NCBI GenBank assembly: GCA_900545305.1
Contig: UQYD01000014.1
Location: 1-45,091, forward strand
Length of the DNA stretch: 45,091 nt
Source of the DNA: an uncultured Eubacterium sp.
GTDB lineage: Bacteria; Bacillota; Clostridia; Lachnospirales; CAG-274
Reading direction: 5' to 3'
The position numbers were made by a program, and so were the translations under genes. This document shows, piece by piece, positions 7,869 through 17,261 of the stretch; within the stretch, counting starts at the first letter, position 1; every line of letters begins with the position of its first letter. Below the pieces are notes generated by a model. It was not told the origin of the DNA and did no database searches. It was given only the letters and a program-made list of their open reading frames with translations.

Positions 7869-8921
7869 ATGTTTGATTTGAATTTTTATAAGGGCAAAAA
7901 GGTTTTAGTTACTGGACATACAGGATTTAAAGGATCTTGGATGTGCAAGGTTTTGACTAATATGGGAGCAGAGGTAGCAGGTTATTCTCTTAATCCTCCT
8001 ACAAACCCATCACTTTTTGAAATTGCTGAAATTGAAAAAGATATTAAGTCATATATTGGGGATATTCGTGATTTAAAGAAATTGAAGGCTGTTTTTGATG
8101 AATTTCAGCCGGAAATTGTACTTCATCTTGCTGCCCAGCCAATAGTTAGAGATAGTTATAAGGACCCGGTTTATACTTACGAAACAAATGTTATGGGTAC
8201 TGTAAATATATTGGAATGTGTCAGAAATAGTGAGAGTGTAAAATCATTCCTTAATGTTACTACTGATAAAGTATATGAAAATAAGGAATGGTGTTGGGGA
8301 TATAGAGAAAATGAACCTTTAGATGGTTATGACCCTTACTCTAACAGCAAATCTTGTTCTGAGCTTGTAACTCATAGTTATAAAAATTCTTTCTTTAAGG
8401 ATAGCGATATTGCTATTTCAACAGCTAGAGCCGGTAATGTTATTGGTGGTGGCGATTTTGCTAATGACAGAATTGTACCTGATTGTATAAGAGCTGCTGA
8501 AAAGAAGGAAGATATTATTGTAAGAAATCCTCATTCTACAAGACCTTATCAGCATGTTCTTGAACCTGTATATGCTTATCTTATGATTGCTGCAAAACAG
8601 TACGAAGATGGCAAATATGCCGGTTATTACAATGTTGGTCCTGATGACGTTGACTGCTTTACAACAGGCAATCTTGTAGACTTGTTTATAAGCAAATGGG
8701 GCGAAGGTATGAAATGGATTGATAAGTTTGACGGAGGTCCTCACGAGGCTAATTTCCTTAAATTGGATTGTTCTAAACTTAAAAGCACATTTGGTTGGAA
8801 ACCTCATTGGAATTTAGATACTGCCATTGAAATGACTGTGGAATGGACTAAGTGCTGGCTTAGTGGTGGCAATATAAGAGAATGTATGGACAAGGAAATT
8901 GAAAAATTTCTCTCTGAATAA
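7869..8921 (+). CDS. rfbG: CDP-glucose 4,6-dehydratase
   Basis: The 350-residue short-chain dehydrogenase converts CDP-glucose to CDP-4-keto-6-deoxyglucose. The N-terminus has the NAD-binding motif VTGHTGFKGSWM (about residues 14-25), typical of this enzyme. TTDKVYEN near residue 130 is the catalytic Thr-Asp-Lys variant, and YDPYSNSKSCSE near residue 155 contains the Tyr-x-x-x-Lys pair. GGGDFANDRIVPD and RPYQHVLEP are also characteristic. GGAGG five bases before 7869 sets this start; the in-frame codon at 7854 has no such site. The usual follow-on enzymes of 3,6-dideoxysugar synthesis (RfbH type) are not present downstream. Confidence 0.93.
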   Translation: MFDLNFYKGKKVLVTGHTGFKGSWMCKVLTNMGAEVAGYSLNPPTNPSLFEIAEIEKDIKSYIGDIRDLKKLKAVFDEFQPEIVLHLAAQPIVRDSYKDPVYTYETNVMGTVNILECVRNSESVKSFLNVTTDKVYENKEWCWGYRENEPLDGYDPYSNSKSCSELVTHSYKNSFFKDSDIAISTARAGNVIGGGDFANDRIVPDCIRAAEKKEDIIVRNPHSTRPYQHVLEPVYAYLMIAAKQYEDGKYAGYYNVGPDDVDCFTTGNLVDLFISKWGEGMKWIDKFDGGPHEANFLKLDCSKLKSTFGWKPHWNLDTAIEMTVEWTKCWLSGGNIRECMDKEIEKFLSE

Positions 8922-8933
8922 TGGAGTAAAACA

Positions 8934-9878
8934 ATGATAATTAAAACACTTGAACCTTTAAGTGAAATAAATTTAAAAAAAATAGAAGATGCAACAGGTA
9001 TAAAGCCGGAATATGTTAGTAGAGAAAATATTAGTGATGAAACACTTGGTTGTGCTGACGTTATTATTACAAGGGATAGAGATTTTAAAAGTGAAGTATT
9101 GGAAAAATGCCATAATTTAAAGTTTCTATTTGTTGTCAGTGCAGGTGTGGAAAAACTTCCCTTTGATTTACTAAAAGAAAAAAATGTGGTAGTTGCAAAT
9201 TCCGGAGATTTAAGTGCTGAGGCTATGGCAGAACATACAATAGGTGTTATGCTTATGTTTAGTGCTAAACTTTTGCTCAGTGTAAACAATCAGAGAAAGA
9301 AATTTTGGCAAAAGTATGTTATGAACGATACTTTATACAATAAAAATCTTCTTGTTGTAGGTGCTGGCAAAATAGGCAGATGTATAGCTTCAAAAGCTAA
9401 GGCATTTAACATGAATGTTGTTGGCGTAAAGAAAGAGCCTACAGAACTTCAAAATTTTGATAAGGTAGTAGCTACTGAAAAGTTATCAGAATATGTGGCT
9501 TGGGCAGATTATGTGGTTTGTACTTTGCCATTGACAAGTGAAACAGAAAAAATATTTAACTACGATATGTTCTGTAAAATGAATTCAGAAGGTATTTTTA
9601 TAAATATTTCAAGGGGTAAACTTGTTGATGAAAATGAAATCATAAAGGCACTTGAAGAAAAGGCTATTAAAGGTGCAGCTTTAGATGTTTTTGATGTTGA
9701 ACCTTTACCGAAAGATAGTCCTTTGTGGGATATGGAAAATGTTATTGTAACAACTCATTCATCAGGAAGAATAGAAAACTTTATAGATAAAACAATTCCT
9801 GTTTTTATAGACAGTTTTGAAAGTTTTACAAAGGATAAAAAACCTAAAACGGTTATTGATTTGGATAAAAGATACTAG
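8934..9878 (+). CDS. D-2-hydroxyacid dehydrogenase family protein
   Basis: The 314-residue protein belongs to the NAD-dependent D-2-hydroxyacid dehydrogenases, which interconvert 2-oxo and 2-hydroxy acids. The nucleotide-binding motif VVGAGKIGRC is near residue 141. The catalytic Arg lies in INISRGKLVDE (near 228), the Glu in DVFDVEPLP (near 257) and the His in TTHSSG (near 276). It lies 12 bases after rfbG and 11 before an HMGL-like aldolase. This context suggests that the dehydrogenase and aldolase make or consume a hydroxyacid or keto-acid used in sugar building or decoration. The substrate is not determinable from sequence. Confidence 0.85.
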   Translation: MIIKTLEPLSEINLKKIEDATGIKPEYVSRENISDETLGCADVIITRDRDFKSEVLEKCHNLKFLFVVSAGVEKLPFDLLKEKNVVVANSGDLSAEAMAEHTIGVMLMFSAKLLLSVNNQRKKFWQKYVMNDTLYNKNLLVVGAGKIGRCIASKAKAFNMNVVGVKKEPTELQNFDKVVATEKLSEYVAWADYVVCTLPLTSETEKIFNYDMFCKMNSEGIFINISRGKLVDENEIIKALEEKAIKGAALDVFDVEPLPKDSPLWDMENVIVTTHSSGRIENFIDKTIPVFIDSFESFTKDKKPKTVIDLDKRY

Positions 9879-9889
9879 GGGGTGTTGGT

Positions 9890-10903
9890 ATGGGCAAAGT
9901 AACCTTAATGGACTGTACACTTCGTGATGGTGGATATGTAAATAAATGGAACTTTGGAAATCAATGTATTCGTAATATTATAAATGGACTTGAAGAAAGT
10001 AATTTAGATATTATAGAACTTGGTTTTATGCGTGATTTGGAATATAACAAAGAGGATAGCCTTTTTCCATCTACAAAACATATTGATGGACTTATTTCTA
10101 ATAGAAATGGCAAGACGAAGTATGCTGCCATTGTTGAAATGGCTAATTATTTTCCTCTTGAAAAATTAGAGCCTTATCATCAGGGTGGACTTGATATTAT
10201 AAGATATTCATTTTGGAAAAGACTTATTGATGATGCCTTTGATTATTCTAAGAAAATAATTGATAAGGGTTATAAGTTAAGTGTTCAGCCTACAAGAGTT
10301 GAACAGTATTCACCTTCTGATTTTGAGGAAATGATAAAAAGATTTGGAAGTCTTAATCCATATGCTATATATATTGTTGATACTTTTGGACTTTTGACAA
10401 AGAGTCAACTTTATAAATATGCTGAAATAGCAGATAAGTATTTAGGAAAAGGTATTCTTTTAGGATACCATGCCCATAACAATATGCAACAGGCTTTTTC
10501 AAATGCAACTTCATTGCTGGAAATGAACCTTGACCATGATGTAATATTAGATGCTAGTATTTTTGGTATGGGTAGAGGTGCCGGTAATTTGAATTTGGAG
10601 CTTATTGCTAGTTACCTTAATGCAGAGAATGGAGCTAATTATAACATTCCTAAAATATATGAATTATTCGATAAGAATATAAAACCAATATATAATGAAT
10701 ATGGTTGGGGATATTCTATACCATATTTTATAGCAGCATCATTGGAGTGTAATCCAAACTATGCAAGCTATTATATAAATAATACAGACCTTACAAATGA
10801 GGAAATTTACAGAGTTTTATCAACTGTTGAAGGCAGTGATAAGTACCTTTACTCAAATGAAAAGGCAGAAAATTTTATGAAAGAAATAATTAAAAAGAGG
10901 TAG
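9890..10903 (+). CDS. HMGL-like TIM-barrel aldolase domain protein
   Basis: This 337-residue protein has the fold of 4-hydroxy-2-oxovalerate aldolase, HMG-CoA lyase and isopropylmalate synthase. The metal-binding opening motif MDCTLRDGGYVN is at residues 6-17, VDTFGLL near residue 165, and the GYHAHNNMQQA metal-site His pair near residue 195; GMGRGAGN near residue 226 matches the family. These enzymes make or break carbon-carbon bonds next to a pyruvate-type enolate. Members in polysaccharide loci are annotated only generically. GGGGGTG lies upstream of the start. Adjacent to the hydroxyacid dehydrogenase, it probably forms a two-step module with it; the product is unknown. Confidence 0.82.
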   Translation: MGKVTLMDCTLRDGGYVNKWNFGNQCIRNIINGLEESNLDIIELGFMRDLEYNKEDSLFPSTKHIDGLISNRNGKTKYAAIVEMANYFPLEKLEPYHQGGLDIIRYSFWKRLIDDAFDYSKKIIDKGYKLSVQPTRVEQYSPSDFEEMIKRFGSLNPYAIYIVDTFGLLTKSQLYKYAEIADKYLGKGILLGYHAHNNMQQAFSNATSLLEMNLDHDVILDASIFGMGRGAGNLNLELIASYLNAENGANYNIPKIYELFDKNIKPIYNEYGWGYSIPYFIAASLECNPNYASYYINNTDLTNEEIYRVLSTVEGSDKYLYSNEKAENFMKEIIKKR

Positions 10904-10905
10904 GT

Positions 10906-11955
10906 ATGGGAAAGAAATATTACGGACTGGATATTGGAAAATTCATATGTGCTTTACTTATTATATCTTCTCACTTTGCTAGTGAATGGGGTCATTTTTC
11001 TAAAAGTGTGGATATGCTTTTTTCAATTTACATTATTGCAGTACCTTTTTTCTTCGCAGTAAGTGGCTTCTTGCTTTTCAATAAAATAGAAAACATAGAT
11101 GCTACACAGCATAAAGGTGTTTTAATTAAATATTTGAAAAAGATTGTGTTAATGTACTTAATGTGGTCTGTAATATACATTGCTTTTAATGTTGCTACAT
11201 TTTGTAAATTTGGTGTTACGTCTCAGGAAGTTATTGGCTATATACATCAATGTATAGTTTACTCTACATATGATACAATATGGTTTTTACCAGCCTTGGG
11301 TGTTGGTGTTGTAATGGTATATTTTATGAAGAAAGTAATGTCCTTTAAAAATATAATGATAGTAGCCATTGTATTTTATATAATCGGCATACTTGGCGTA
11401 ACTTATAGTGGCTTAATGGTAAAAAGCGAGCTTTTAAGTACTATCTACGGTGCTTATGAAAAAGTTTTCCTTACTACAAGAAATGGTTTTTTCAACGGTT
11501 TTCCTTTTGTAGCACTAGGAGCTTATATAGCTTATGAAGTAAACCATGGTAAGTATAAAAAAGCAAATTTAAAGTATGCTGCTTTATGTGCTGTGTTTGG
11601 TATATTGTTTGTTGCAGAGGCTTTTGCTACAAAGAAGTTGTTGTCTGCACCAAATGCTAATACAGTATTTATGCTTTTACCTTTTGTATATTTTGCAGTT
11701 AAATTTTTATTGGGAGTGAACATACCAGACAACAAAATTTGTTATGTTTTAAGAAAATTGAGTACGACGATGTTTTTATCTCAAAGAATTTTTCTTACAG
11801 CATTGCCGGTATTGTTCCCTAATTCAGTATTTGAAAATTTACTTAGTTTTAATTCCTTCGGAGGATTGATATATATTATTGTAATAACAATAGCTTTTTC
11901 AGCTTTGTTGACCTTCTTGGGAAATCACAATAAAATAGTTAGACTTATGGTCTAG
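10906..11955 (+). CDS. Membrane acyltransferase, acyltransferase 3 (OafA/WecH) family
   Basis: The 349-residue protein has about ten hydrophobic segments and the family's N-terminal signature LDIGKFICALLIISSHFA, whose His is the expected catalytic residue. Such proteins move acetyl or other short acyl groups from cytoplasmic donors to sugars of cell-surface polymers. GAGGTAGGT precedes the start, and the gene begins two bases after the aldolase stop codon, so co-translation is likely. The transferred group is unknown. Confidence 0.88.
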   Translation: MGKKYYGLDIGKFICALLIISSHFASEWGHFSKSVDMLFSIYIIAVPFFFAVSGFLLFNKIENIDATQHKGVLIKYLKKIVLMYLMWSVIYIAFNVATFCKFGVTSQEVIGYIHQCIVYSTYDTIWFLPALGVGVVMVYFMKKVMSFKNIMIVAIVFYIIGILGVTYSGLMVKSELLSTIYGAYEKVFLTTRNGFFNGFPFVALGAYIAYEVNHGKYKKANLKYAALCAVFGILFVAEAFATKKLLSAPNANTVFMLLPFVYFAVKFLLGVNIPDNKICYVLRKLSTTMFLSQRIFLTALPVLFPNSVFENLLSFNSFGGLIYIIVITIAFSALLTFLGNHNKIVRLMV

Positions 11956-11971
11956 TTTCGGGGGGATTTTT

Positions 11972-12988
11972 ATGTATGTTGTTTATCACAGTAGCGATAG
12001 TTTTGTAGGAGTTACTTGTGTTTCTATTGCTTCTTTATTAGAAAATAATAAGGATATGGATAAAATAGAAATATTTTATATAAGCAAGGGAATATCAGAA
12101 GAAAATAAAAAAATAGTTACAGATTTTGTTGAAAAATATGGTAGAAAAATTAGCTTTATAGAAATGCCTAATTGGTCAGAAAAATATAGTGTAAATCTTT
12201 CAACAACATTGAAACGCTGGCTTGGAATGGGATATAATAGATTATTTATAACAGAACTTTTGCCGGATTATGTGGATAAGGTTTTATACTTAGATTCTGA
12301 TACAGTAGTTGACGGTTCTCTTAATTTATTGTGGAATTTAGACATAGGTAATAATTATATGGCTGGTGTTGATGATTGTTTAAGTGGTACATATCGTAAA
12401 CTTGTAGACATACCTGAAAATGGTACATATTGCAATAGTGGTGTGCTTATTTTAAACTTAAATAAATTCAGACAGGATAATGTAATTCAGAAATTCTTAG
12501 ATTTTATAGTTGCACATAAAGGTTTTATTGTGTTTAATGAGCAGAGTATTTTAAACTCAGTATTTGCAGGAAAGGTTTATATTCTTCCTTTGAAGTATAA
12601 TGTGTATACTCTTGTATTTACGTTTAAGAGAAATGAACTTATGAAATTGAGAATACCACATAACTATTCTTATTCTGAAAAAGAATACGAATTGGCTAAA
12701 AATAAGCCTATTATAGTGCATTGCACCGGATGTTTTATGATTGCCAACAGACCTTGGATTGAAAATAGTGACCATCCTTATAAAGATAAATATATGCATT
12801 ACAGAGAATTGACACCTTACAAGGACTTACCTTTAGATAAGGATAATAGAGGTAAGATGTCAAGAATTTACTGTAAGGTATGCAATGCCTTGCCGAAGTT
12901 TGTGACAATAGGAATTGTAAAGGTGTTATATAATTATATAAGACCGATTATGTTTGAAAATAAAAGAAAGAAACATATTAAGGGATAG
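11972..12988 (+). CDS. Glycosyltransferase family 8 protein
   Basis: The 338-residue protein resembles GT8 retaining glycosyltransferases, which add glucose or galactose to lipid-linked oligosaccharides or to lipopolysaccharide. The metal-binding DxD motif is in VLYLDSDTVVDGS (near residue 106), followed by the family blocks YCNSGVLILNL (near 152) and NEQSILN (near 189). A conserved VHCTG block sits near residue 249. GGGGG precedes the start. It is cytoplasmic by sequence. Its last base is also the first base of a GTG near the next gene's start. Confidence 0.9.
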   Translation: MYVVYHSSDSFVGVTCVSIASLLENNKDMDKIEIFYISKGISEENKKIVTDFVEKYGRKISFIEMPNWSEKYSVNLSTTLKRWLGMGYNRLFITELLPDYVDKVLYLDSDTVVDGSLNLLWNLDIGNNYMAGVDDCLSGTYRKLVDIPENGTYCNSGVLILNLNKFRQDNVIQKFLDFIVAHKGFIVFNEQSILNSVFAGKVYILPLKYNVYTLVFTFKRNELMKLRIPHNYSYSEKEYELAKNKPIIVHCTGCFMIANRPWIENSDHPYKDKYMHYRELTPYKDLPLDKDNRGKMSRIYCKVCNALPKFVTIGIVKVLYNYIRPIMFENKRKKHIKG

Positions 12989-12999
12989 TGGTGGTTATT

Positions 13000-14049
13000 A
13001 TGAAACAATATACAATTAATGGCAGGTTTTTTGCAAAGAAACTTTCAGGTCAGGAAAGATTTGCCAGAGAAATGATGGCTGAATTGGATAAGATATGTAA
13101 ACCAGGGGAGTTTGAGATTGTTACTCCTGAATATGCAAAGGATATTCCGGAATATAAAAATATAAAAGTTATAAAGTATGGCAAAGTAAAGAGCCATTTT
13201 TGGGAACAGATTAATTTATGGTGGTATTTAGTTAAGAATAAAAAGACAGGTGTAAATTTGTGTACTACTTGTCCTCTATTAAAGCCGGACATAAATACAA
13301 TTCACGATATTAGTATGACTGTTAATAAGCAGTGGTACAATAACTTGTATGGCAGAATGTCAAGAATTTGGCATGAATTTATGAAGTTTACAACTTTCCA
13401 CTTTGCAAAGAAAGTTTTTACTGTTTCAGAATTTTCAAAAAGTGAAATGATAAGAGTGTTTAAGGCTGACCCTGATAAAATTTGCGTTTTGGGCAATGGC
13501 TGGCAACATTACAATAGAGTTGGTACAGATGAAACAATTTTTGAAAGAGTACCACGTCTTAAACGCAAGGAATATTATTTTGCTGCAAGTTCTCTTACAC
13601 CTCAGAAAAACTTTAAGTGGCTTAAAGAGGTTGCTCAGAAAAATCCGGATTGTACTTTTGCCATTGCTGGTAAAATTGAAGGATTATCTACAGCTAATGA
13701 TATGGATAAAAAGTTAGATAATGTTATTTATTTAGGCTTTGTATCTGATGAAGAAATGAAAACACTTATGGCAAATTGTAAGGCTTTTATTCATCCTGCT
13801 TTGTATGAGGGCTTTGGTATTACTCCAATGGAAGCTATGTCAGTAGGGGCTGAGCTTATAATCTCAAATGCAGCTTGTTTACCTGAAATATATGGAAAAT
13901 CAGCACATTACATTGACCCACATAACTCAGATGTTGATTTAGACAAACTTTTAAGTGAGCCAGTCGAGTCAGCTGATAAGGTACTTAATAACTACAGTTG
14001 GGAAAAATTTGCTAAAAAGTTCTACAATGAACTTATGGAAATGAACTAA
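13000..14049 (+). CDS. Glycosyltransferase family 4 protein
   Basis: The 349-residue protein is a GT-B fold, GT4-type transferase for polymer assembly. It has an N-terminal half with a FAKKLSGQERFA start region, a central donor-domain entry YFAASSLTPQKNFKWL (near residue 195), and the C-terminal GT4 signature FIHPALYEGFGITPMEAMS (near 262) with its nucleotide-sugar-binding Glu residues. I prefer ATG 13000 because GGTGG lies before it; an in-frame GTG at 12988 is the alternative. Donor and acceptor cannot be named. Confidence 0.9.
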   Translation: MKQYTINGRFFAKKLSGQERFAREMMAELDKICKPGEFEIVTPEYAKDIPEYKNIKVIKYGKVKSHFWEQINLWWYLVKNKKTGVNLCTTCPLLKPDINTIHDISMTVNKQWYNNLYGRMSRIWHEFMKFTTFHFAKKVFTVSEFSKSEMIRVFKADPDKICVLGNGWQHYNRVGTDETIFERVPRLKRKEYYFAASSLTPQKNFKWLKEVAQKNPDCTFAIAGKIEGLSTANDMDKKLDNVIYLGFVSDEEMKTLMANCKAFIHPALYEGFGITPMEAMSVGAELIISNAACLPEIYGKSAHYIDPHNSDVDLDKLLSEPVESADKVLNNYSWEKFAKKFYNELMEMN

Positions 14050-14061
14050 AAGGAGAAGGCT

Positions 14062-15159
14062 ATGAAAAAGATAGGAATATTAACATATCACGCTTGTTTT
14101 AACTACGGTGCTTGTTTACAGGCTTACGCATTACAAAGGTCTATTATGAAAATACAGCCGGACTGTGAAATAATTGATTATCAGTCAAAGACACTTAGAA
14201 ATATTTGTGATGTATTTTCTAAAAAGCCTGACAACAAAAAGGAAATAATAAAGAATATTACTCGTTTTCCTTACAGAAGTCAGCTTTTAAAAAGACAGGC
14301 AATGTTTGAGGACTTTATTAATAATGACCTTATTATTAGCAAAAGATGTACTACAGAAGCAGATGTTGAAAAGCAGGCTGAACAGTATGAATGTATAGTA
14401 TGTGGTAGTGACCAGACTTGGAATCTTGAACCATCAATAAGATATTGCAACGAAGTATATTACTTAAACTTCCCTAAAAAGCAGAGAAGAGTAACTTATG
14501 CAACATCTTTTGGTCAGTGGGTTGAAAAGTTACCTCAGAGAGAAGATGAAGTTCTTCCTTGGATAAAGACATACGACTGTCTTTCAATGAGAGAAGAAAG
14601 TGGTGTTGAATATTTACGCAATAAGGGCTTTGAATGTGAACACGTTTTAGACCCTACACTTCTTTTAGACGTTGATGAGTATGACAAAATATGTGAAGCT
14701 CCAATTATGAATGAACCTTATGTGCTTATGTTCTCTTGGAACTGTGCTAAGGAAGTTATTGAAGTGGCTAAGGCTGCTGCAAAGAAGTTGAATTGCAAAC
14801 TTATAAATATTGTTGCACCTCCAAGAGCTTTATTCTCAGGTGTAGAAAGAAAGTTAGATGTAGGTCCAAAGCAGTTTTTAAGTCTTGTAAAAAATGCTGA
14901 ATTTGTAGTTACAAATTCTTTCCATGGAACAGTATTTTCTTCTATTTATGGAAAGCAGTTTGCATCTGTTATTTCAGGTAAGATTGATAAAAGACGTCAG
15001 TCACTTATGCACCAGTTAGGTTTGGAAAATAACTTAATTAAGCCGGAAGATTTTGACTTAAATAAGATTGCAAAAACTGATTTCTCAAATGTTCATCAGA
15101 ACATTCAAAATGTTAGAAAGACATCTTTAGATTACTTAAATAAGGCTATAACATTCTAG
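14062..15159 (+). CDS. Polysaccharide pyruvyl transferase family protein
   Basis: The 365-residue protein belongs to the CsaB/polysaccharide pyruvyltransferase family, which uses phosphoenolpyruvate to add pyruvate ketals to sugars. Family blocks are ILTYHACFNYGACLQAYAL (residues 6-24), VCGSDQTWN (near 113) and TNSFHGTVFS (near 291), where the His is the conserved catalytic candidate. AAGGAGAAGG precedes the start. It is followed after 11 bases by an FrhB-like iron-sulfur protein, a pairing that recurs in polysaccharide loci. Confidence 0.88.
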   Translation: MKKIGILTYHACFNYGACLQAYALQRSIMKIQPDCEIIDYQSKTLRNICDVFSKKPDNKKEIIKNITRFPYRSQLLKRQAMFEDFINNDLIISKRCTTEADVEKQAEQYECIVCGSDQTWNLEPSIRYCNEVYYLNFPKKQRRVTYATSFGQWVEKLPQREDEVLPWIKTYDCLSMREESGVEYLRNKGFECEHVLDPTLLLDVDEYDKICEAPIMNEPYVLMFSWNCAKEVIEVAKAAAKKLNCKLINIVAPPRALFSGVERKLDVGPKQFLSLVKNAEFVVTNSFHGTVFSSIYGKQFASVISGKIDKRRQSLMHQLGLENNLIKPEDFDLNKIAKTDFSNVHQNIQNVRKTSLDYLNKAITF

Positions 15160-15170
15160 GAAGTGTAAAT

Positions 15171-16337
15171 ATGATTAAATTTGATTTTAATAAAAATTGT
15201 TGTGGATGTACTGCCTGCAAAAATTCTTGCCCAACAGGAGCAATACAGATGACAGAAAATTCTGAAGGCTTTTTGCTTCCTGTTGTGGATAAAACAAAGT
15301 GCGTAGACTGTGGCAAATGTGACACGGTCTGTCCATTTTTAAATTCTGAAAATGGCGAAAAGGTTCAGCTTTTGAAGTCTAAAACTTATTTGTATTACTT
15401 AAAAGATGAAAAAATACGAATGAATAGTGCTTCAGGTGGTGCTTTTTATGGTATTGCAGAACAGTTTGTGGAAAACGGTGGATATGTTTGTGGTTGTGTA
15501 TGGGATAATGATTTAGAAGCCTGTCACATAGTTTCAGACAAAATTGATGACGTTTTAAGAATGCAAAGTTCTAAGTATACACAAAGCAATATGAAAAATT
15601 GTTATAGTGAAATAAAAGAACTTTTAAAAGCTGAAAAGAAAGTTTTCTTTACAGGAACAGCCTGTCAGGTAGCCGGTTTAAAGGGCTATTTGGGAAAAGA
15701 ATATGACAATCTTCTTTGTGCTGCAATCATATGTCATGGTGTTCCTTCACCAAAGGTTTGGAGAAAGTATAAAAATGCTCTTGAAAAGCGTTTTGGTGGA
15801 AAAATGACAAACGTAAATATGAGAGATAAAGAAAAGTTTGGATATACTAAGTCAGCTTGTAAATATGAATTTGATAACGGTAAGATTGTTCAATGGGAAA
15901 CATATTTAAGAGATTTGTATTGTTTCTGCTTTACAGACGATTTATTTATCAGAAATTCCTGTTTAGATTGTCGATATAAGGGTAATAATTCCTCAGCTGA
16001 TATTATATTAGGCGATTATTACAAAAATATAGAGGGTTCAGGCAATGCCGGTGTTGGTGTTGTAATTTGCCTTAATGAAAAGGGTAATAATACAATCACC
16101 AATGTCAAAAATGCACATGTTGTGGAATTTGATAATGATGAATTTATAAAGAAGAATAATATGTTATGGAATTCTACAAGTGGTAATCCAAACAGAGAAA
16201 AGTTCTTTAAGGATTTTGATAATGCAGAAATTATAAAGTGCATAAAAAAATATATCCCTTTTAGATTTAAAGTTAAAGTTGTGCTTAATAAAATGGGTAT
16301 CTTTAGATTAGTTAGAAAAATGATTGGAAAAGGATAA
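15171..16337 (+). CDS. Ferredoxin plus FrhB-like (F420 hydrogenase beta subunit) protein
   Basis: The 388-residue protein begins with two 4Fe-4S ferredoxin motifs, CCGCTACKNSCP (about residues 10-21) and CVDCGKCDTVCP (about 44-55), followed by a domain of the coenzyme F420 hydrogenase/dehydrogenase beta-subunit type with SASGGAFYG (near 85), FTGTACQVAGL (near 162) and CLDCRYKG (near 264). In methanogens such proteins carry electrons to F420 through flavin. In polysaccharide loci of anaerobes their substrate is unknown. Adjacency to the pyruvyltransferase suggests a linked redox step on a sugar or its pyruvyl group. This is inference. Confidence 0.85.
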   Translation: MIKFDFNKNCCGCTACKNSCPTGAIQMTENSEGFLLPVVDKTKCVDCGKCDTVCPFLNSENGEKVQLLKSKTYLYYLKDEKIRMNSASGGAFYGIAEQFVENGGYVCGCVWDNDLEACHIVSDKIDDVLRMQSSKYTQSNMKNCYSEIKELLKAEKKVFFTGTACQVAGLKGYLGKEYDNLLCAAIICHGVPSPKVWRKYKNALEKRFGGKMTNVNMRDKEKFGYTKSACKYEFDNGKIVQWETYLRDLYCFCFTDDLFIRNSCLDCRYKGNNSSADIILGDYYKNIEGSGNAGVGVVICLNEKGNNTITNVKNAHVVEFDNDEFIKKNNMLWNSTSGNPNREKFFKDFDNAEIIKCIKKYIPFRFKVKVVLNKMGIFRLVRKMIGKG

Positions 16338-16363
16338 TTTTGGCATTTAATTTTGGAGGAAAT

Positions 16364-17260
16364 ATGAAAAGAATTATAGTTGTTATGTCTACATACAACG
16401 GTGCCGATTGTTTAGAAAAACAAATTGAATCTATTTTTGCCCAAAAGGGTGTTGAGGTAAGTTGTCTGGTGAGAGATGATGGCTCAACAGACAACACCTT
16501 GAAAGTTTTAGAAAAATGCAAAGATAGATTTGGTGCAATAGAAATTCTAAAAGGCGAAAATGTAGGTTGGAGAAAAAGTTTTTTACTTGCTTTAAAAAAT
16601 GCTGGTGAGGCAGATTATTATGCTTTTTCAGACCAGGACGATATTTGGTTTGAAGATAAATTGATTAAGTCAATTACTGAGCTGGAAAAGCATAATAGTG
16701 ATAGACCATTAATGTTCCATTGTAATAGAGTAAGTTGCGATGAAAATTTAGTGCCTATTAAACCGGCTCCTAAGCTGGCTAAGCCTCTTAATAAGAAAAA
16801 TGCCATTGTTCAGGAATTTGCTCAAGGCTGTTCAATAGTTATGAATAAAGTAGCAAAGGAACTTGTAACAAAAGGTATACCTAAGTGTGATGTACCACAC
16901 GATATGTGGACTGGAATGGTTTGTTACTATTTTGGAGAAGTATATTATAGCAGTGAACCTTTATTCTATCACATAAATCACGGAACAAATGCTTCTGGTG
17001 CAGGTCATATACATAAAAGTCGATTTGGCAGATTGAAAAGATTAAACAAGTTTGGATGTTATCCAAATGTAGCTAAAGATATGTTGGATATATATGGTGA
17101 ACTTTTAACAGAAGAAGATAAGCAATTTTTGACTACAGCAGTAAATGTAAGAAATAGCTTTGCCTGTAGATTGAAGTTGATTTTTGATTTAGAATTTCGT
17201 AGAAAGTTTTTGTGTGGAACACTTAGTTTAAAATATTCTGTTTTAATGGGAAAATTTTAA
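16364..17260 (+). CDS. Glycosyltransferase family 2 protein
   Basis: The 298-residue protein is a GT-A fold, GT2-type transferase. VVMSTYNGADCLEKQIES opens the nucleotide-binding domain, VRDDGSTDNT (near residue 33) carries the first acidic motif, and FSDQDDIW (near 80) the metal-binding one. Such rhamnosyl/galactosyl-type transferases extend lipid-linked repeat units. GGAGG five bases before 16364 sets the start; an upstream in-frame codon at 16340 precedes that site. The palindromic repeat array begins two bases after its stop codon. Confidence 0.9.
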   Translation: MKRIIVVMSTYNGADCLEKQIESIFAQKGVEVSCLVRDDGSTDNTLKVLEKCKDRFGAIEILKGENVGWRKSFLLALKNAGEADYYAFSDQDDIWFEDKLIKSITELEKHNSDRPLMFHCNRVSCDENLVPIKPAPKLAKPLNKKNAIVQEFAQGCSIVMNKVAKELVTKGIPKCDVPHDMWTGMVCYYFGEVYYSSEPLFYHINHGTNASGAGHIHKSRFGRLKRLNKFGCYPNVAKDMLDIYGELLTEEDKQFLTTAVNVRNSFACRLKLIFDLEFRRKFLCGTLSLKYSVLMGKF

Positions 17261-17261
17261 T

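Noticed and set aside
13496..13717. 73-residue plus-strand frame inside the GT4 gene
   Set aside because: It is an out-of-frame shadow of a well-supported gene, with no domain or ribosome site.
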